DNA of 64,000 bases, taken from the NCBI RefSeq assembly GCF_030253575.1, contig NC_080561.1, positions 31,953,564 to 32,017,563 of the forward strand. The letters run 5' to 3'. Source of the DNA: Rhododendron vialii. Taxonomy: Eukaryota > Streptophyta > Magnoliopsida > Ericales > Ericaceae. Positions 49,721 to 61,663 of this stretch are shown in pieces. Position 1 is the stretch's first letter, and each line of letters begins with the position of its first letter. A program made the translations under genes and the position numbers. The notes below the pieces were generated by a model, which saw only the letters and a list, made by a program, of their open reading frames with translations, was not told where the DNA came from and made no database searches.

Positions 49721-49747
49721 AGAGAGAGAGAGAGAGAGAGAGAGAGA
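49721..49747. repeat. (GA)13 microsatellite upstream of the ALS subunit gene
   Basis: Short uninterrupted GA run about 370 bp upstream of the start codon, on the complementary strand of the gene. Confidence 0.8.
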
Positions 49748-49749
49748 CA

Positions 49750-52700
49750 ATGAACCGGATGTTTGTATTTCCGCTAAAAGTGAAACCGCTCAAAAACTCA
49801 AGACAAGACTTTGGCCCAGTTTGCTGCCTTTACTCCATTCGTCCTATTGCGTGCATTTTCAACGGTTATATCTTTCGATGTATATAATTAAAAATATATA
49901 ATATAAATCTTATTTGATAGAGTCCAATTTTTTCTATAAGATATTAGCTTTTTAAATTATTCGCTTAAATAAATTATAAAAGTGTTTGTTATAATTTTTT
50001 ATAAGTTGTAAAAATGGTATAACATGCTTTAAATAGATTTTTATAAACAAAAGGATATTTAAATAAATCTTAAAATTTAAGTAAGAATAATTTATTCGTT
50101 CATGTTATATATAACAGCTTAAAATAAGCAAAAAGCATTAAATTGGAGTTTAAAATATTCTAGCTTTTTGGGTCAAAGAAGCTATAAAAGCCAAATAAGT
50201 GATTATTCATAATTGGTTACAAACACCATTCATGAGTTTTTTTTGAAGCAAATAAACTAAATAAGTTGGATTATAAGTGCAAGCAAATTGAATCTTTGTT
50301 TGGTTTGAATTTTGAAATAAATTTTTGGAATAATAAATGAAGAAGGATAGATAGAGAAATGAGTAATAATTAGAAATAAACTTTTTGGGGACAATGAGTA
50401 GAGAGAGAATGTTGGATCTCTAGACTCAAACCAAACACAATGCACTAACACAATCTCTTGTTTAGACACAATGAGCATGACAAGGACATGCGACGCCCCA
50501 ACCCTTGTCTCCGTCCATTTGTCTGTTTCTATGACAAAAATATGTGGAGTCTATACAAATGTGTGGAGGAGACAAGGTTTGGATCATCGTGTGTCTTTGC
50601 TACTGGGCATTGAATAATCTACTATTGTTTAGGTATTGTGGGCAGTCATTTACTCAAAATAAATGCGAGATCATACACAAAGTGGAGTGTGTTGGCCCGC
50701 CTTTTTTTTAGGGTGTGCTCTACTAATTAAAAAAAAGATCATGTTTCGCTCAACTTTTAGCACTTTTTTTTCTTTATTGAAATTTTCTTCGTGTTTGTTA
50801 GCTTTGTACCAAACTTTTGTGAATTATTGATTCGTCTTAACGAGACAAATCGGGAAAGTAATTTTTTTTTTTTACTTTTACACAAACATTTTGGGAAATA
50901 ACCACTTTTAAGCAACAAAAAACCGACTTGACGAGACAAATAAGAAAACCAAAAATGTGAGGCACAAAATTAACAAGCATGAAAAAAATTCAAATAAGGA
51001 CAAAACAAGAAAAAATTCATAGTGTAACACCACCTAAGTACTTATTTTTTTAATTAAAGATAATATATTGTAAGAGAATGTCATGTCTTATAAAACGAAA
51101 AATACCTGAAAAGAAGTAAGAATTTCAGCGGAACAGGACATGAGTGGCCCACACACTGTGGGGCTCCATTTTACACGCGGACCTCTTGGGTATGTGTGGT
51201 CCCATTGTTTGTGTAAGCCCCTCACTTTGAAGTGATTATTCAATGCATCTAGAACACTGTCACACAATGTTACAATGCGCTTCTCAATCCATATAAATTT
51301 ACGTGGAAATCGGATACTTTGTGGTAGAGTTGACACACCAATGTGTCGTAGAGAAAGAGTCATGGAGCATCACCTGAGAACGTGTGAGTTTGTAGATGGT
51401 TGAAACTTTTCACTTGACTCGCTTAATTTGTTTACACATCCATAATCACTTGTGGGTCTAGGTACACTGCACAATATATGAGTGTTTGCTCATTTATGTA
51501 AGGCATTGACGAACCAAAAAATATGTGTTTCGTTTGCAATTTTAAGATTTATTTTTGAGATAAAAAAGTTATATAAATTTGCGTATTTTTTTGCCTTTAG
51601 TAAACTTTTTTAACATTTTAACAAACTCATTTACTTTTTGAATAAAGACATGCTATGTACATTCAAAAAGTAAAAAATTTGACAAAAAATCACTAAATAC
51701 AAAAAAAATACAGATGACGAAACAGTCAAAATTTTTAGAGATTATTTCTGAGAAGAGAACTAAACAAAGTGAAAATATGTCACTAGCATTTTTGTGAGTA
51801 TGAGAAAATAAAAATAAAACAAATTTTAAGAGAGAACATTTTCCAAGGGGAAAAAAAAAAAGTTATCTACTTGCACTGCGGGCTAGTGGGCCGGGTTTCA
51901 ATTCCTAAGTCCAAACCTAACCCATTTGCTATTGGGCTGGACTAGCCCGAGGAATAAGCAGCCCAAGCGGATGTGGCTCATCATGCGCCCTTGGATTAGT
52001 TCACTTATGCGCTGGCAGCCTACGGATGAAATCTCCTGACGATATTGAGAGAAAATTACTCGCAGAGGATCCCGATCCTCTCAGAGTCTTCCACGCACGA
52101 ACACCCATTTCATACAGGCTTGTACACAATGATTACTCTGATTGGTTGGTGAGTTTGTTTTTACACAATTGATTAGGATGTCATGTACTCACAAGAAAGT
52201 AATCTGGTGTGAATTCTCTAGTTTCAGGCAAGGATGACTAGTGCTCGACTAGACCGGAGAGTGAATTAGTTGAGGTACGCATAAACTGACCGGACATGAA
52301 GCGTATCCCAGTTTGGTTAATAATCAGTCTTGTGGAGTTTGGTTAATAATCAGTCTTGTGGAGTTTGGCTTTTGTGGTCCTTGTTCCAGACTCACAACGA
52401 AAATTATAATCGTTCATTTTGTAGAACGCGTCGAGAACTTCAACCACTGAAGAACTCATGTTCGTTGGTTATTGATCTATACATGATCGAAACACAATTA
52501 TCTTTCAACAAATGGGTGCAATCCAGTGTGATGAGTGCACTTATTTAAAGATGAATGTGTTCCGATCAGGTATTGATCGGTAACCATCAAATACAGTACC
52601 TTTTTTCTTGCATGGTCAAACAAGGAGCTTTACAAAAATGAACAATTCTAATTTTTGTTATGGGTCCAAAACAGGGCCCACAAAAGCCAAATTAGATGGG

Positions 52701-53800
52701 ATTGGTTATTAACCAAACTAGACAAGGACACGCTCCGGACACCCCCAACGGCTTTGAAAAAAAAGCCATTTCATATCATACATTATATTGGGTACACGAC
52801 ATTTTTACTTACACTATATTGGATACATTTTGGATCTCACAAAAATTCAAGTTTTATTTCATAAGTAATATTTATCAATATTTGTTGGAGGTAATTTTTT
52901 ACTAGATCTTATAAAATAATATTTTAAAATGTATAGATATTTTTTTAGATTTTTTTAAGATTCAAAATAAACCGTATAATTATATAGTGTATGTAATATT
53001 TTTCAATAAACAATGAATAAACAAAGTAACAATATGTCTAGGAATGTGTAGATACAATTACAAGGCACTATGTAAATATACTAGTAATCCTTTGACTGAG
53101 ATATCTTGTCTTGCTTGAACTATGTTCGTGTCGTGGCCCATGAGCTTTGTATCTTGATCGATCGTTACAGGTCAGTTGATCAATCTAGTTAGTTTGGATA
53201 ATGTTATCTTTGTTCTTCCTTTTAATCGGCTTCTCGTTCTCGTTTTTTATGCTTTACTGTAGTTATTCTGTAAACTCTTGCTATGATAGTTGAATTCGTA
53301 TGACACTTAATTATGACGACGTTCGAAACCTATCCAGTGCTATCAAACCCTTTTGGATTTGGCCCGACTTGATGGTGGGATTAAGTTCGGCATAAGCTGA
53401 TGTGGACACCTGAGTTATATAAAAAAAAAAAAAATGATAGCTGGGGATGGGGGTTAGTCACAGAAGTAACCATAGCCGATGCATATGTTTGAAGACTGAT
53501 TCGGCCCAAACTGTTCTGATCGATCGATTCTTCACAAGTATATTGAATTGTGATTGCATAAGTTTCCTTGTAATGCTCAACTTCCTGAACTAACATAAGC
53601 AAATGGACATCGTGAGTCAAACCCAAAATCACATTTTGTATTATAGGAAAATGAAAAATGGCTCCAGAGCTATGCCTCTGGGTAGTTGCCTGCAAGTGTT
53701 ACATAAATTGTTTCGATTGCATAATAGCATAGAGGAAATCCTGAATAAGAAACAAACATGTGAGTCGCTATGCGTGCGTGTAGTTTATATTCTCAAACTA
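49750..53800. other. Intergenic DNA upstream of the ALS subunit gene, no gene seen
   Basis: This is very AT-rich at 49870-50200 and 51530-51850. At 50755-51020 there is a diverged, inverted relative of the dispersed repeat at 3940-4140 (GATTCGTCTTAACGAGACAAATC). A 26-bp unit is duplicated at 52311-52362. The open frame at 53381-53695 (-) has no recognisable domain. I see no complete gene. Confidence 0.5.
52311..52362. repeat. Perfect 26-bp tandem duplication
   Basis: The unit GTTTGGTTAATAATCAGTCT plus TGTGGA occurs twice head to tail (52311-52336 and 52337-52362), and the start of a third copy follows. Perfect identity suggests a recent event. Confidence 0.95.
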
Positions 53801-54112
53801 GAGTTTTTGGTCGATTTGTCCAATTTCTGTAAACGAATTGGACGAATACCCGCTTTTCTGAAATGTTTTGTAAAAATTGTCCATCATGCATTTCCAAAAT
53901 GTGCTATAGTCAATCGCGCATTTTGGAAATGCGCAATGTCGTTTTACAGAGCTTGCGTGGCAACAAAATCCACGACATCACGCATTTTGGAAATTCGTGA
54001 TGGACTGTAGCGCTTTTTAAAAATGCACGATGGACTATTTTTATAAAACGTTTCAGAAAGTGGGTATTCGTCCAATTTGTTTACAGAAATTGGACAAATC
54101 GGCCAAAAACTC
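53801..54112. mobile_element. MULE-type MITE, 312 bp, with 9-bp target duplication
   Basis: The two arms are long inverted repeats of about 100 bp or more: GAGTTTTTGGTCGATTTGTC at the left and GAGTTTTTGGCCGATTTGTC on the reverse complement of the right. Both continue CCAATTTCTGTAAACGAATT-like. The centre holds further palindromic 'cgcattttggaaat' units, so nearly the whole element can fold. Flanks CTCAAACTA (53792-53800) and CTCAAAGTA (54113-54121) match at 8 of 9 positions. A 9-bp duplication with long TIRs points to the Mutator superfamily. Confidence 0.85.
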
Positions 54113-54475
54113 CTCAAAGTACACATCAAGTATATAACAGCAAGTAAAATAAATATTTATTTGTGTTAACATTTGTCATGGTTATTCCTATGTTTGCCTT
54201 ACTTTCTTCTAAATAACAAATGTAGCTTCTAATTGTACCCGGATGTATATTGGGGTATTTGAGTGTATGCTCTTATGCATACTATTTTTACACATAACAA
54301 ACTTTTGAGTAATGTGTTCTATTGTTACTCATAACAAACATTTTAGTAATTTTTCGCATTGGATGATTGTGGCATTTGACGTAACATGTTGTCATATTGT
54401 AAAGACTTTCTTTATTGGTTAGGTGCCTGGGGTATACCGTTGTAGATGTATGCTAAGTGGAAGAAATTTTCCATA

Positions 54476-55443
54476 ATGGCTACAAGAGCAATAGTGCGAA
54501 GGAAGAAGTATCTCTTCCATTCCCTAAATCAGCAGACTAGCTTGGTCCGATTTTTTTCAAGCTTTGAGCATGAGCAGTCATCTAACCTTCCTGCTTCATG
54601 GGGTTCAAGATGGGGTTTGAGTCATCCATCCTCGGACAGAGATCATGGAAAAGAAGACTCGTACTCCTTAAGCAGGGAGGAATTGTTTGTTTCTCGACCA
54701 GGAGGATTGCTCAGGCATTACTCTTGCGAAACTACAACTCTTGGATGTAGAGTTGGACTAACAGTTTCTATTCCTTCTTTGGGATATAGATGTACGTCAG
54801 AATTGATTAATTATTCTTCTACCGCTGCAACAGGCCAACGTGAAAATGATGGGAAAGAAGAGGGGCCTGTTAAACAAATAAAGGAAGCTTCACCAGAGGA
54901 ATGTGACCAAGCGGTCGAGGGGTTGAGCTCGGTGAAAGCAAAAGCAAAGCAGTTGCAAGAACCACAAAAGGGTGCTAAATCAATCATAAAAAGATTATGG
55001 GCTATGCTTTTAGGGATAGGACCAGGTTTGAGAGTTGTTGCTTCTATGAGCAGGTTAATCATTTGTGAACTTATATTCTTCTTTGGTAATTGAATTTTGT
55101 CACTTAGGCATTGAGGTCCTCTTTCTTGTAAGGAGGACTGGGCAAAGAAGTTGGGCCACTGGAAGGACGAGTTTGAATCTACATTGCAACACTATTGGTT
55201 GGGTATGAAACTCCTTTGGGCTGATGTTAGGATAAGCACAAGGTTGTTGTTAAAACTTGCTGGTGGGAAGAGTCTTTTTAGGAGGGAGAGACAACAACTC
55301 ACGCGCACGACAGCTGATATTTTTAGGCTAGTTCCTTTTGCAGTTTTTATTATAATTCCATTCATGGAGTTCTTGCTGCCAGTGTTTTTGAAGTTGTTTC
55401 TCAACATGTTGCCATCAACCTTCCAGGACAAGATGAAAGAACG
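54476..55443 (+). pseudogene. LETM1-like mitochondrial inner-membrane protein, 5' half only
   Basis: LETM1 proteins sit in the mitochondrial inner membrane and act in cation exchange and protein synthesis there. Exon 1 (54476-55053) starts MATRAIVRRKKYLFHSLNQQ, a presequence-like N-terminus. Exon 2 (from 55133, GT-AG, in phase) reads [53 protein letters not shown], then a hydrophobic segment [20 protein letters not shown] and [11 protein letters not shown]. That covers the LETM1 transmembrane segment and the start of the LETM1 domain. The rest of the domain, the C-terminal coiled coils and the EF hands are missing, and the family is usually about 750 residues. No stop or frameshift occurs in the retained part. 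Just upstream, an ATG at 54446 is in frame, but 54476 matches relatives better. Confidence 0.85.
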
Positions 55444-55563
55444 TACAGGTAATGACCGAACTCATTGTTCCTGAAATATCATCAATCTGCTTTGATATCA
55501 AATGATTAATTAACCAACATGGTTTGCGAATTGTGCTCATAAATGCTCCTTATGCAACATAGG

Positions 55564-56388
55564 ACATCGAATGCGCGCAGCCAACTTGAAAAGATTTTGG
55601 AGGACCATGAACAGATAAATAAGCAAATCGAATTGCAAAGCAAAGAGCTTGTGCAGCGTGAGAAAGAGCTAGAGAAACGGGAGGCCCGAAATGAAGATGA
55701 GAGGAAGAAGCTCGACTCTGAGAAGAAAATGGTACTTAAATTTTCCTTGTAAATGGTTTTCACTCTAGAATAGGATGGAAGAGTAGCAATGCCCAATCTC
55801 CCACTTGATTGGAGTATATTCGTAGGTGCTTTTGCAAATCTTGAAAATGCTTGTTTAACAAACAAGGGAAAATTAATGTCCTGCGCGTGGGCTATGTGTT
55901 AGAAATGAGGAACTTGATTTAGTTTGTCTATGGGAAATACCCAATCTAGGAACACTTTGCATGTCTCTACAGTTTTTAATACTGAAGTGTGGTACTATAA
56001 TAGAAAGTGCTATGAATAGCCTTCCCTTTACCGGTTATTATTTGGTGGGGCGTTCTTTCTTGTTTGTTATTATATTTTTGTTCTCCTCTTTTCCCTTTTG
56101 ACCTTGTCATTCACCTTAAGATGGTTTGTTGGAATGCAGCTGCAGGAAGTTATTGATGAAGATGATGAAAAGCTGAAAAATCTAAAGAATGAGCTTGGTG
56201 ATGAAGTGTGCTCTGCTGTGACAATTGCCTTGATGGAGACAAATGAGTACAATCCCAGTGGTAGGTACGTAACACCAGAAGTTTGGAATTACAAGGAAGG
56301 GAGGAAAGCAACACTACGCGAAGGGGTAGATTATATAGTTAAGCAGTGGAAAGTGAAAAGGGGAAAGAGAAGCTACTGCACGTTTTGA
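55564..56388 (+). pseudogene. Factor-of-DNA-methylation (FDM/IDN2-like) fragment: coiled coil plus XH domain
   Basis: FDM/IDN2 proteins bind double-stranded RNA in RNA-directed DNA methylation through XS, coiled-coil and XH domains. Exon-like piece 1 (55564-55732) follows an ACATAG acceptor and reads SQLEKILEDHEQINKQIELQ, then KELEKREARNEDERKKLDSE, a coiled coil typical of the family. It ends at a GTACTT donor. Piece 2 (56140 or 56146 to 56388) follows GCAG and reads EVIDEDDEKLKNLKNELGDE, then YNPSGRYVTPEVWNYKEGRK, the diagnostic C-terminal XH domain, with stop at 56386. The XS domain, most of the coiled coil and the first part of XH are missing. It lies 100 bp downstream of the LETM1 half, same strand. 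A simple splice from LETM1 exon 2 does not keep frame. Confidence 0.85.
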
Positions 56389-57620
56389 GAGGTTGAGTTT
56401 TTCATTTGTCTGACATAGAAAACAACATTGTAGCTTCTTTTTCGACAGAGAGATATAGGCTTAACAATCCGTTCTATGGGCGAGCCGCGCTAACATTTTG
56501 AAAAGTTGCAACATATGACATTTGAGAGAGGTTGAGTTTTTTCTTTTCTTTTCAAAAGATATTTAGATGGTCATACCACATGTTTTCATGGCAGTTCCTT
56601 AATTCCAAATGTTATATCCATACAAAGTATTATATAAGAGAATTGGACAAGTTTTGGTTTGTGGCTGTCCATTGCTAGATTGTTGTCGTGTTGCCGAAAA
56701 TGACCTTGATTCCATTGGGTTTGCTTTTGTTTGTTGCTGGTGTTTTTTGATAATTTTGGTCTTTGCAAGTTGGTGGTGGTTTTATGGCTAGTCTGAGTGC
56801 TTTTCCTGCTCCACCGTATGTACTTCTCTGAGTAGAAATGATGAGAGTGGTTGGAATAGTGTACTTGTTGCTTGTGCACTAAGAATAGAGAATACATGTC
56901 ATATATAAAGCCTGGTTCTTTCTCTCATATTTTCCTTGGCCCTCATGTTCTTCTCTGGGCTGGTTTGGAGGCTTGTTTCGTGTTTGGCTTCTTTTGACAC
57001 TCAGCCAGCAGTGAGTTTGTTATCTCTTTAGTTATGCTAGAGTGAATGGTTTGGGGTTTTTGTGATGGATGTGGTTAGATTTTTGCTTTATGTTATTGAG
57101 AAAAATGTTAGTGGGGCTTTGGTCTCCAAACGTGGCAATGGTTTGGTAATCTTCAAATTATTCATGACATGCTTTGGTTTGTTCTGTTCTTTCGAGTGTG
57201 ATTTGTTAAAAGCAATTAAAGAAAAGTTGGGTTCTTTATCATCGCGAGTGAAGCAATTGATTTGAATAACAGCAATTGATGGCAACACCTGAGATCAAAA
57301 TTAAGCCCTCGTAAGTATTTTTTTTTCATGCTTTCAAGTTTAGTATTGCATGCTATTGTGATTTATCACTCTTGAGGATGCTTTTATGCTCTAGGACGGA
57401 ACCTGGTATCACGACATTAAAGGATGATTGTATTAGTGTGAGGTGCTCAACTCCTGAGAAGCTCTTTGGTAGATGACCAATTTGGGGTTCAATTTGTTGT
57501 GATGATGACATGTGTTAGATAGATGATAAGGATGATCTTGTAGTTTGAGCATCTATGAAGTTTGATTCTGCTTTACTTTCGGATGATAATAAATCTGGGT
57601 TCGCCTCTATGATATTCTAG

Positions 57621-57668
<48 letters not shown>

Positions 57669-58228
57669 GTGCCTATTCACTGGAGTCCTCTTGGTTTATA
57701 CTTCCTTCGTATTCCTTATGTATTTTTCAAGCATTCCAACTATTCAATAAAAGCTATCAACCATTAATTCCATACCTTGGCTTTTGGTGGAATAATACTT
57801 CACTACTTTTCACTTGTACGATAAATTTCCTCAGTTAGTTTTCATCTAATCAAGTCATTTTTCTAAGGCCAAACAAAGGGACCATAGTGAATAAGGTGTC
57901 GATAGCTTCAGGTGGATAATAGAGATGTCTGTATTGAAATGAGAGGTTGTTGCTTCTGTTCTTCTAAGGGAGCGTAGGAGGGAACCGGTCACTAGCATCT
58001 TCAAAATGCGAAGTGTTCTTTAAAACGATGTCGCACCATTTCAAGCTCCCATTATAGGGACTACAACGTGTAATCGGAGATGATTTGAGTGAAATTATCT
58101 TTGTGAAAATAAATTGGGTCACACTGGATCAAACCCATTTTATTATGGGACAATAAATTCATTGAGAGGGAGAAAGAGTATGCAGTTGATCAACAGAGAG
58201 CCGGAATTTATCTCAGTGCCATAGTAAC
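56389..58228. other. Downstream of the chimeric locus, no gene seen
   Basis: T-rich sequence without a recognisable gene. A start-like piece at 57280-57310 (MATPEIKIKPS followed by GTAAGT) and an acceptor-like TCTAG at 57389-57393 resemble gene-fragment ends, but nothing coherent follows. A (CT)19 microsatellite is at 57626-57664. Confidence 0.4.
57626..57664. repeat. (CT)19 microsatellite
   Basis: Uninterrupted CT run in intergenic DNA following GTAAG. Confidence 0.9.
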
Positions 58229-60560
58229 TGTAAGGACCCGTAATTTCAAAAAAAAAAGGTTTATTCGATATTATAAATGAGGGAAAATATGAAATTTATT
58301 GAGTTTATTTGATTTGGGGTCAATGTGTTAGGATTGCTAATTGAGGGAGTGCAAGTGTGATTTGTGTGGGTGCTAGTATATAAGTGTGGGTGTGTGTGTA
58401 GGAGAACAAATTCTCCCATCTCACTCTCTCTCTTCTCCCGATCTATCTCTCTCGGCTCTCCCTCTCTCTCACTCCCTTGCTCTCTCACCCAAAATTCCAA
58501 CAAGAACACCACTAAGATCCACGTCCATTCCACCCTCAACCGTAGTCTTGAGTTTAAATTTCGTGGGTTTCACTCGGAGGAGGAGTATTCGGTTGATTTC
58601 GAAGTTTGGAGAGCTAGGGCTTGTTCAAATCGCGTGGGTTTCGATCATTGACTTGAGGTAGGGATTTCTTACTCTTGTTATGAGTTTATGTGATGATTAT
58701 GTGCCTAAATCGTGCCTTAGTTTGTTGGATTTTGAGTTTGTGCTCGTTCTTGATTTTTCTGCAAAATCGTTCACTGTAATGCAGTGGTATCAATACCTAC
58801 TTTTTGAGGTATCAATACCTTAGTCTCTGATTGCTATCTGGATTGGTTTGGTACCAATACCTACTTTTTGAGGTACCAATACCTTGGTCTCTGATTGCTC
58901 TTTAGATTGGTTTGGTACCCATACCTACTTTTTGAGGTATTGGTACCAATGACTCAGAAAACTATTTTGAACTCTATTAATCATTCGTCGATTGTATTGA
59001 CTCCCGATCACTTCTAACACTCCCCAATCACATTCTAATCATCTCTAAACTCAATTACTTAGGTTCCAATGATTCATTGATCGTTCCAACCCCTGCGATA
59101 CTCTTTAAAGGTAATCTTAGTACCGTTGTAAATGGAAAATGAACCGTAAGGTTGTTTAGGTGTACCATAGGTTATCCGAGACGTTGTGATGAGTGTGATG
59201 GGTAGTCGTGAGTTTGGCTAATGATCCGAAAGGTAACTTAGTAACTCGTATCCTTGTGATTTCATCTCGTTGATCACCCTAAACTCCTTGAGTCCTCGTT
59301 TCATGGGATTCTAATAAAGAGGCTAGTGGTTAGCGAGTCGTGAAGTTACTTATGAGTTTAGCACGTTATGTAGAATGTGGTGTTATACTTAGGAAAAAGA
59401 GTATGAACTTATGTTTTTATTGATTTATGACATGGTTGATTGTTTGTAATAAAATGAGATGTGAATGAATGTTTGAGGTTACGGATACGACGAAAACTTT
59501 GACACTACGGGTATCACCACTCGATGGTGAGACGACCGGAATCGACACTACGGGTATCACCACTCGATGGTGAGACGATCGGAATCGACACTACGGGTAT
59601 CACCATAAACAATCGGTGAGACGACCGGACCACGTAAATGAACGGGTATCACCTTGGACATTCGGTGAGATGACCGGAAACAAGCGATACATGCGAAAAC
59701 CTTGGATGTTATGATATGAGATTATCGGAAAAAGAGATAAAGATTGGTTTTTACTAAAATTGGATTGTTCGAAAGGGAAAAGGATTTTTCTATTAAAAAC
59801 CCTCCGGCTCCGGCTATTCTTGAGCGAATCAACGGTTTCCGATATTCGTGCACAGAATCAACGGACTCCGGCTATTTAAGCTTGAATCAGCGAAGTTTGA
59901 CCACTATAGGTCACGTATTTCCATATATTACACCTATTTGGAAACAAATGAGATTTGTTGATGAAATGAGGAATGAGGAAGATTGTGAAATGAGAATGAA
60001 TGTGGGAACATACCTGATGTGATGAAATGGTTGAGAAACCAAATGTTGATTATTTTTTATTGATGTGGGAATGCTTGTGGCACTAGTATGGCGGGTGAGA
60101 TGGCAGGTGTTGCATATAGAATTGTCTAGAATCCTTTAGCCATAGTGAGTCGCTTGTTGAGAGCCATATAAACCTTGGGCATATCTGTCTATATTCATTC
60201 ACTTTAGATGCATAACTCGGCATATTTTCTTATAACTTGTGTGTAGATTTCTCTACTGGGCTAGTGTAGCTCAACCTATCATTTTCAGGTACATTGCAGG
60301 TCATTGTCATGGAGTGCTTGGAGTTCACGCTGTGGTTACCGATTAAAGCTATCTTTTTTTTTTTTTTGGAGAATACTTGTCTATCTTTGTAAACTAAACT
60401 ACATGGTATTGTATTTTCTATTGTAGAACTCTGTAATTTTATTGGGCTAGTTTGTGGAATTGGGGACTGAATTATCTTTTGGGTTATTAATTGTAACTTC
60501 GGTGAGGATTTTAATTATCAAATGTTATTATTATTTATGTTGAAAATCGAGGGCATGACA
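58229..60560 (+). repeat. 5' LTR of a Ty3/gypsy (Tekay/Del-like) element, about 2.33 kb
   Basis: The LTR opens TGTAAGGACCCGTAATTTC and closes GAGGGCATGACA. It is followed after 3 nt by the tRNA-Met primer-binding site. TG...CA ends, length and the closing motif fit plant chromovirus-type LTRs. It contains two tandem arrays. One has three units of about 63 bp at 58789-58950 ('ggta.caatacctactttttgaggta'). The other has units of about 44 bp at 59495-59675 ('gacactacgggtatcaccactcgatggtgagacga'). Confidence 0.75.
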
Positions 60561-60563
60561 ACT

Positions 60564-60575
60564 TGGTATCAGAGC
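60564..60575 (+). other. Retrotransposon primer-binding site
   Basis: TGGTATCAGAGC, complementary to the 3' end of initiator tRNA-Met, lies 3 nt after the LTR end at 60560. It orients the element on the plus strand. Confidence 0.85.
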
Positions 60576-60833
60576 AATAGGTTTAGAACACCTCGAGATC
60601 GTGGGGAGACTTTTAGTCTTATGGGTTCAAAAATCGTTGCATCTTTTCCAAAAAAAAAAAAAAACCACGTGTGTGCTTGCATGAATGATATTAGTCCTTC
60701 GATGTATCGTTGCATTTGTATTACGGTAGATTGGTGTAGAGTTATTAATACACGTTGAGAAGGTTGGACACTGGCATTAGATGGAGACGTGATTAATGTT
60801 GATGTTTTTCTTTCTTATGCTTTTATAGTAGGA

Positions 60834-61663
60834 TGTCATCAAGACGTGGAGTTAGGTGGGGTGAGACCAGGGATCATGATCGCCAGGGCTATAGTGCAAA
60901 CGGGGAGAATGAGGCGAGTCAGTATACTAGGGATGAGGTAATGTTTCCTGAGATTGTTGAGTGCGTGAAAGGTGCTGAGACATTAGAGGGTGCGCAGGGC
61001 GGTGTGAATGTGGGGGAAGCTAGGCATCGAGTCGTTAGCGCGAGATCATCTTCCGAGAGTATTAAGAGTTCAGAAAGTAAGAAACCGAGGGGACCAGAGT
61101 AGTTTATGCAGGGTCAGTAGGGCCCTAACCTACCTTTTCGTTCTGAGACTCCGAGATTTCTTCTCAAGCGTCAAATTGTGTGTCATCGATTTGGTCAGCC
61201 TGGTCATATTCTTTCTTAATGTCAAAGGGGTCAAAAATCTTGTTTTACTTGCAGGGAGTTTGACCATGTCGCAAAGAACTGTCCTCAGGAAAAGAAAATG
61301 CAGGATGAGTTGGGTTTAGTACAACAACCAGGAACTAGGCTATTTGTTAGTCAGTCGCAACCACAGAGTGCACAAAGGCAACCAACCATTAGCGTAACTA
61401 CGTCGCCAAGGAGTTTTGGAAGTCAGGGGAGAAAAAGGCAAAGGGAACCAAATCAGCTATTACAGAATCAGGTTAATCTTGGGCCACCTACTTCACTCGA
61501 GAAACAGGGAGTTCCTCAACTTAATAGGATTTGTTATACTTGTCGCGAACCTGGCCACGTGGCGAGAAATTGTCCTCAGAGACAGGGAGTACATGGTGAG
61601 TCGAGCTCAAAACAGCAACATAAGTGTACACCGAAACAGCAACAAATGCAGTTGCGTAGCTAA
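60834..61663 (+). pseudogene. Decayed Ty3/gypsy gag with zinc knuckles
   Basis: The reading opens MSSRRGVRWGETRDHDRQGY and is broken by stops near 61100 and 61218 and by a frame change. Two CCHC knuckles are clear: CFTCREFDHVAKNCPQ at about 61238-61285 and CYTCREPGHVARNCPQ at about 61532-61579. A third is decayed (CHRFGQPGHILS). They are separated by a Gln-rich linker. Shortly after, at about 61757-61780, FDSEAFHS resembles a degraded protease active site (family DSGATHSF). Most of the capsid region before the knuckles appears deleted. Not functional. Confidence 0.75.

Noticed and set aside
53381..53695. 104-codon open frame on the minus strand before the MITE
   Set aside because: Low-complexity poly-F stretch and no family resemblance. 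The frame runs through A/T homopolymer.
59495..59675. Regularly repeated units that could suggest a CRISPR-like array
   Set aside because: The units are head-to-tail without unique spacers and lie in a plant retrotransposon LTR, so this is an ordinary tandem repeat.
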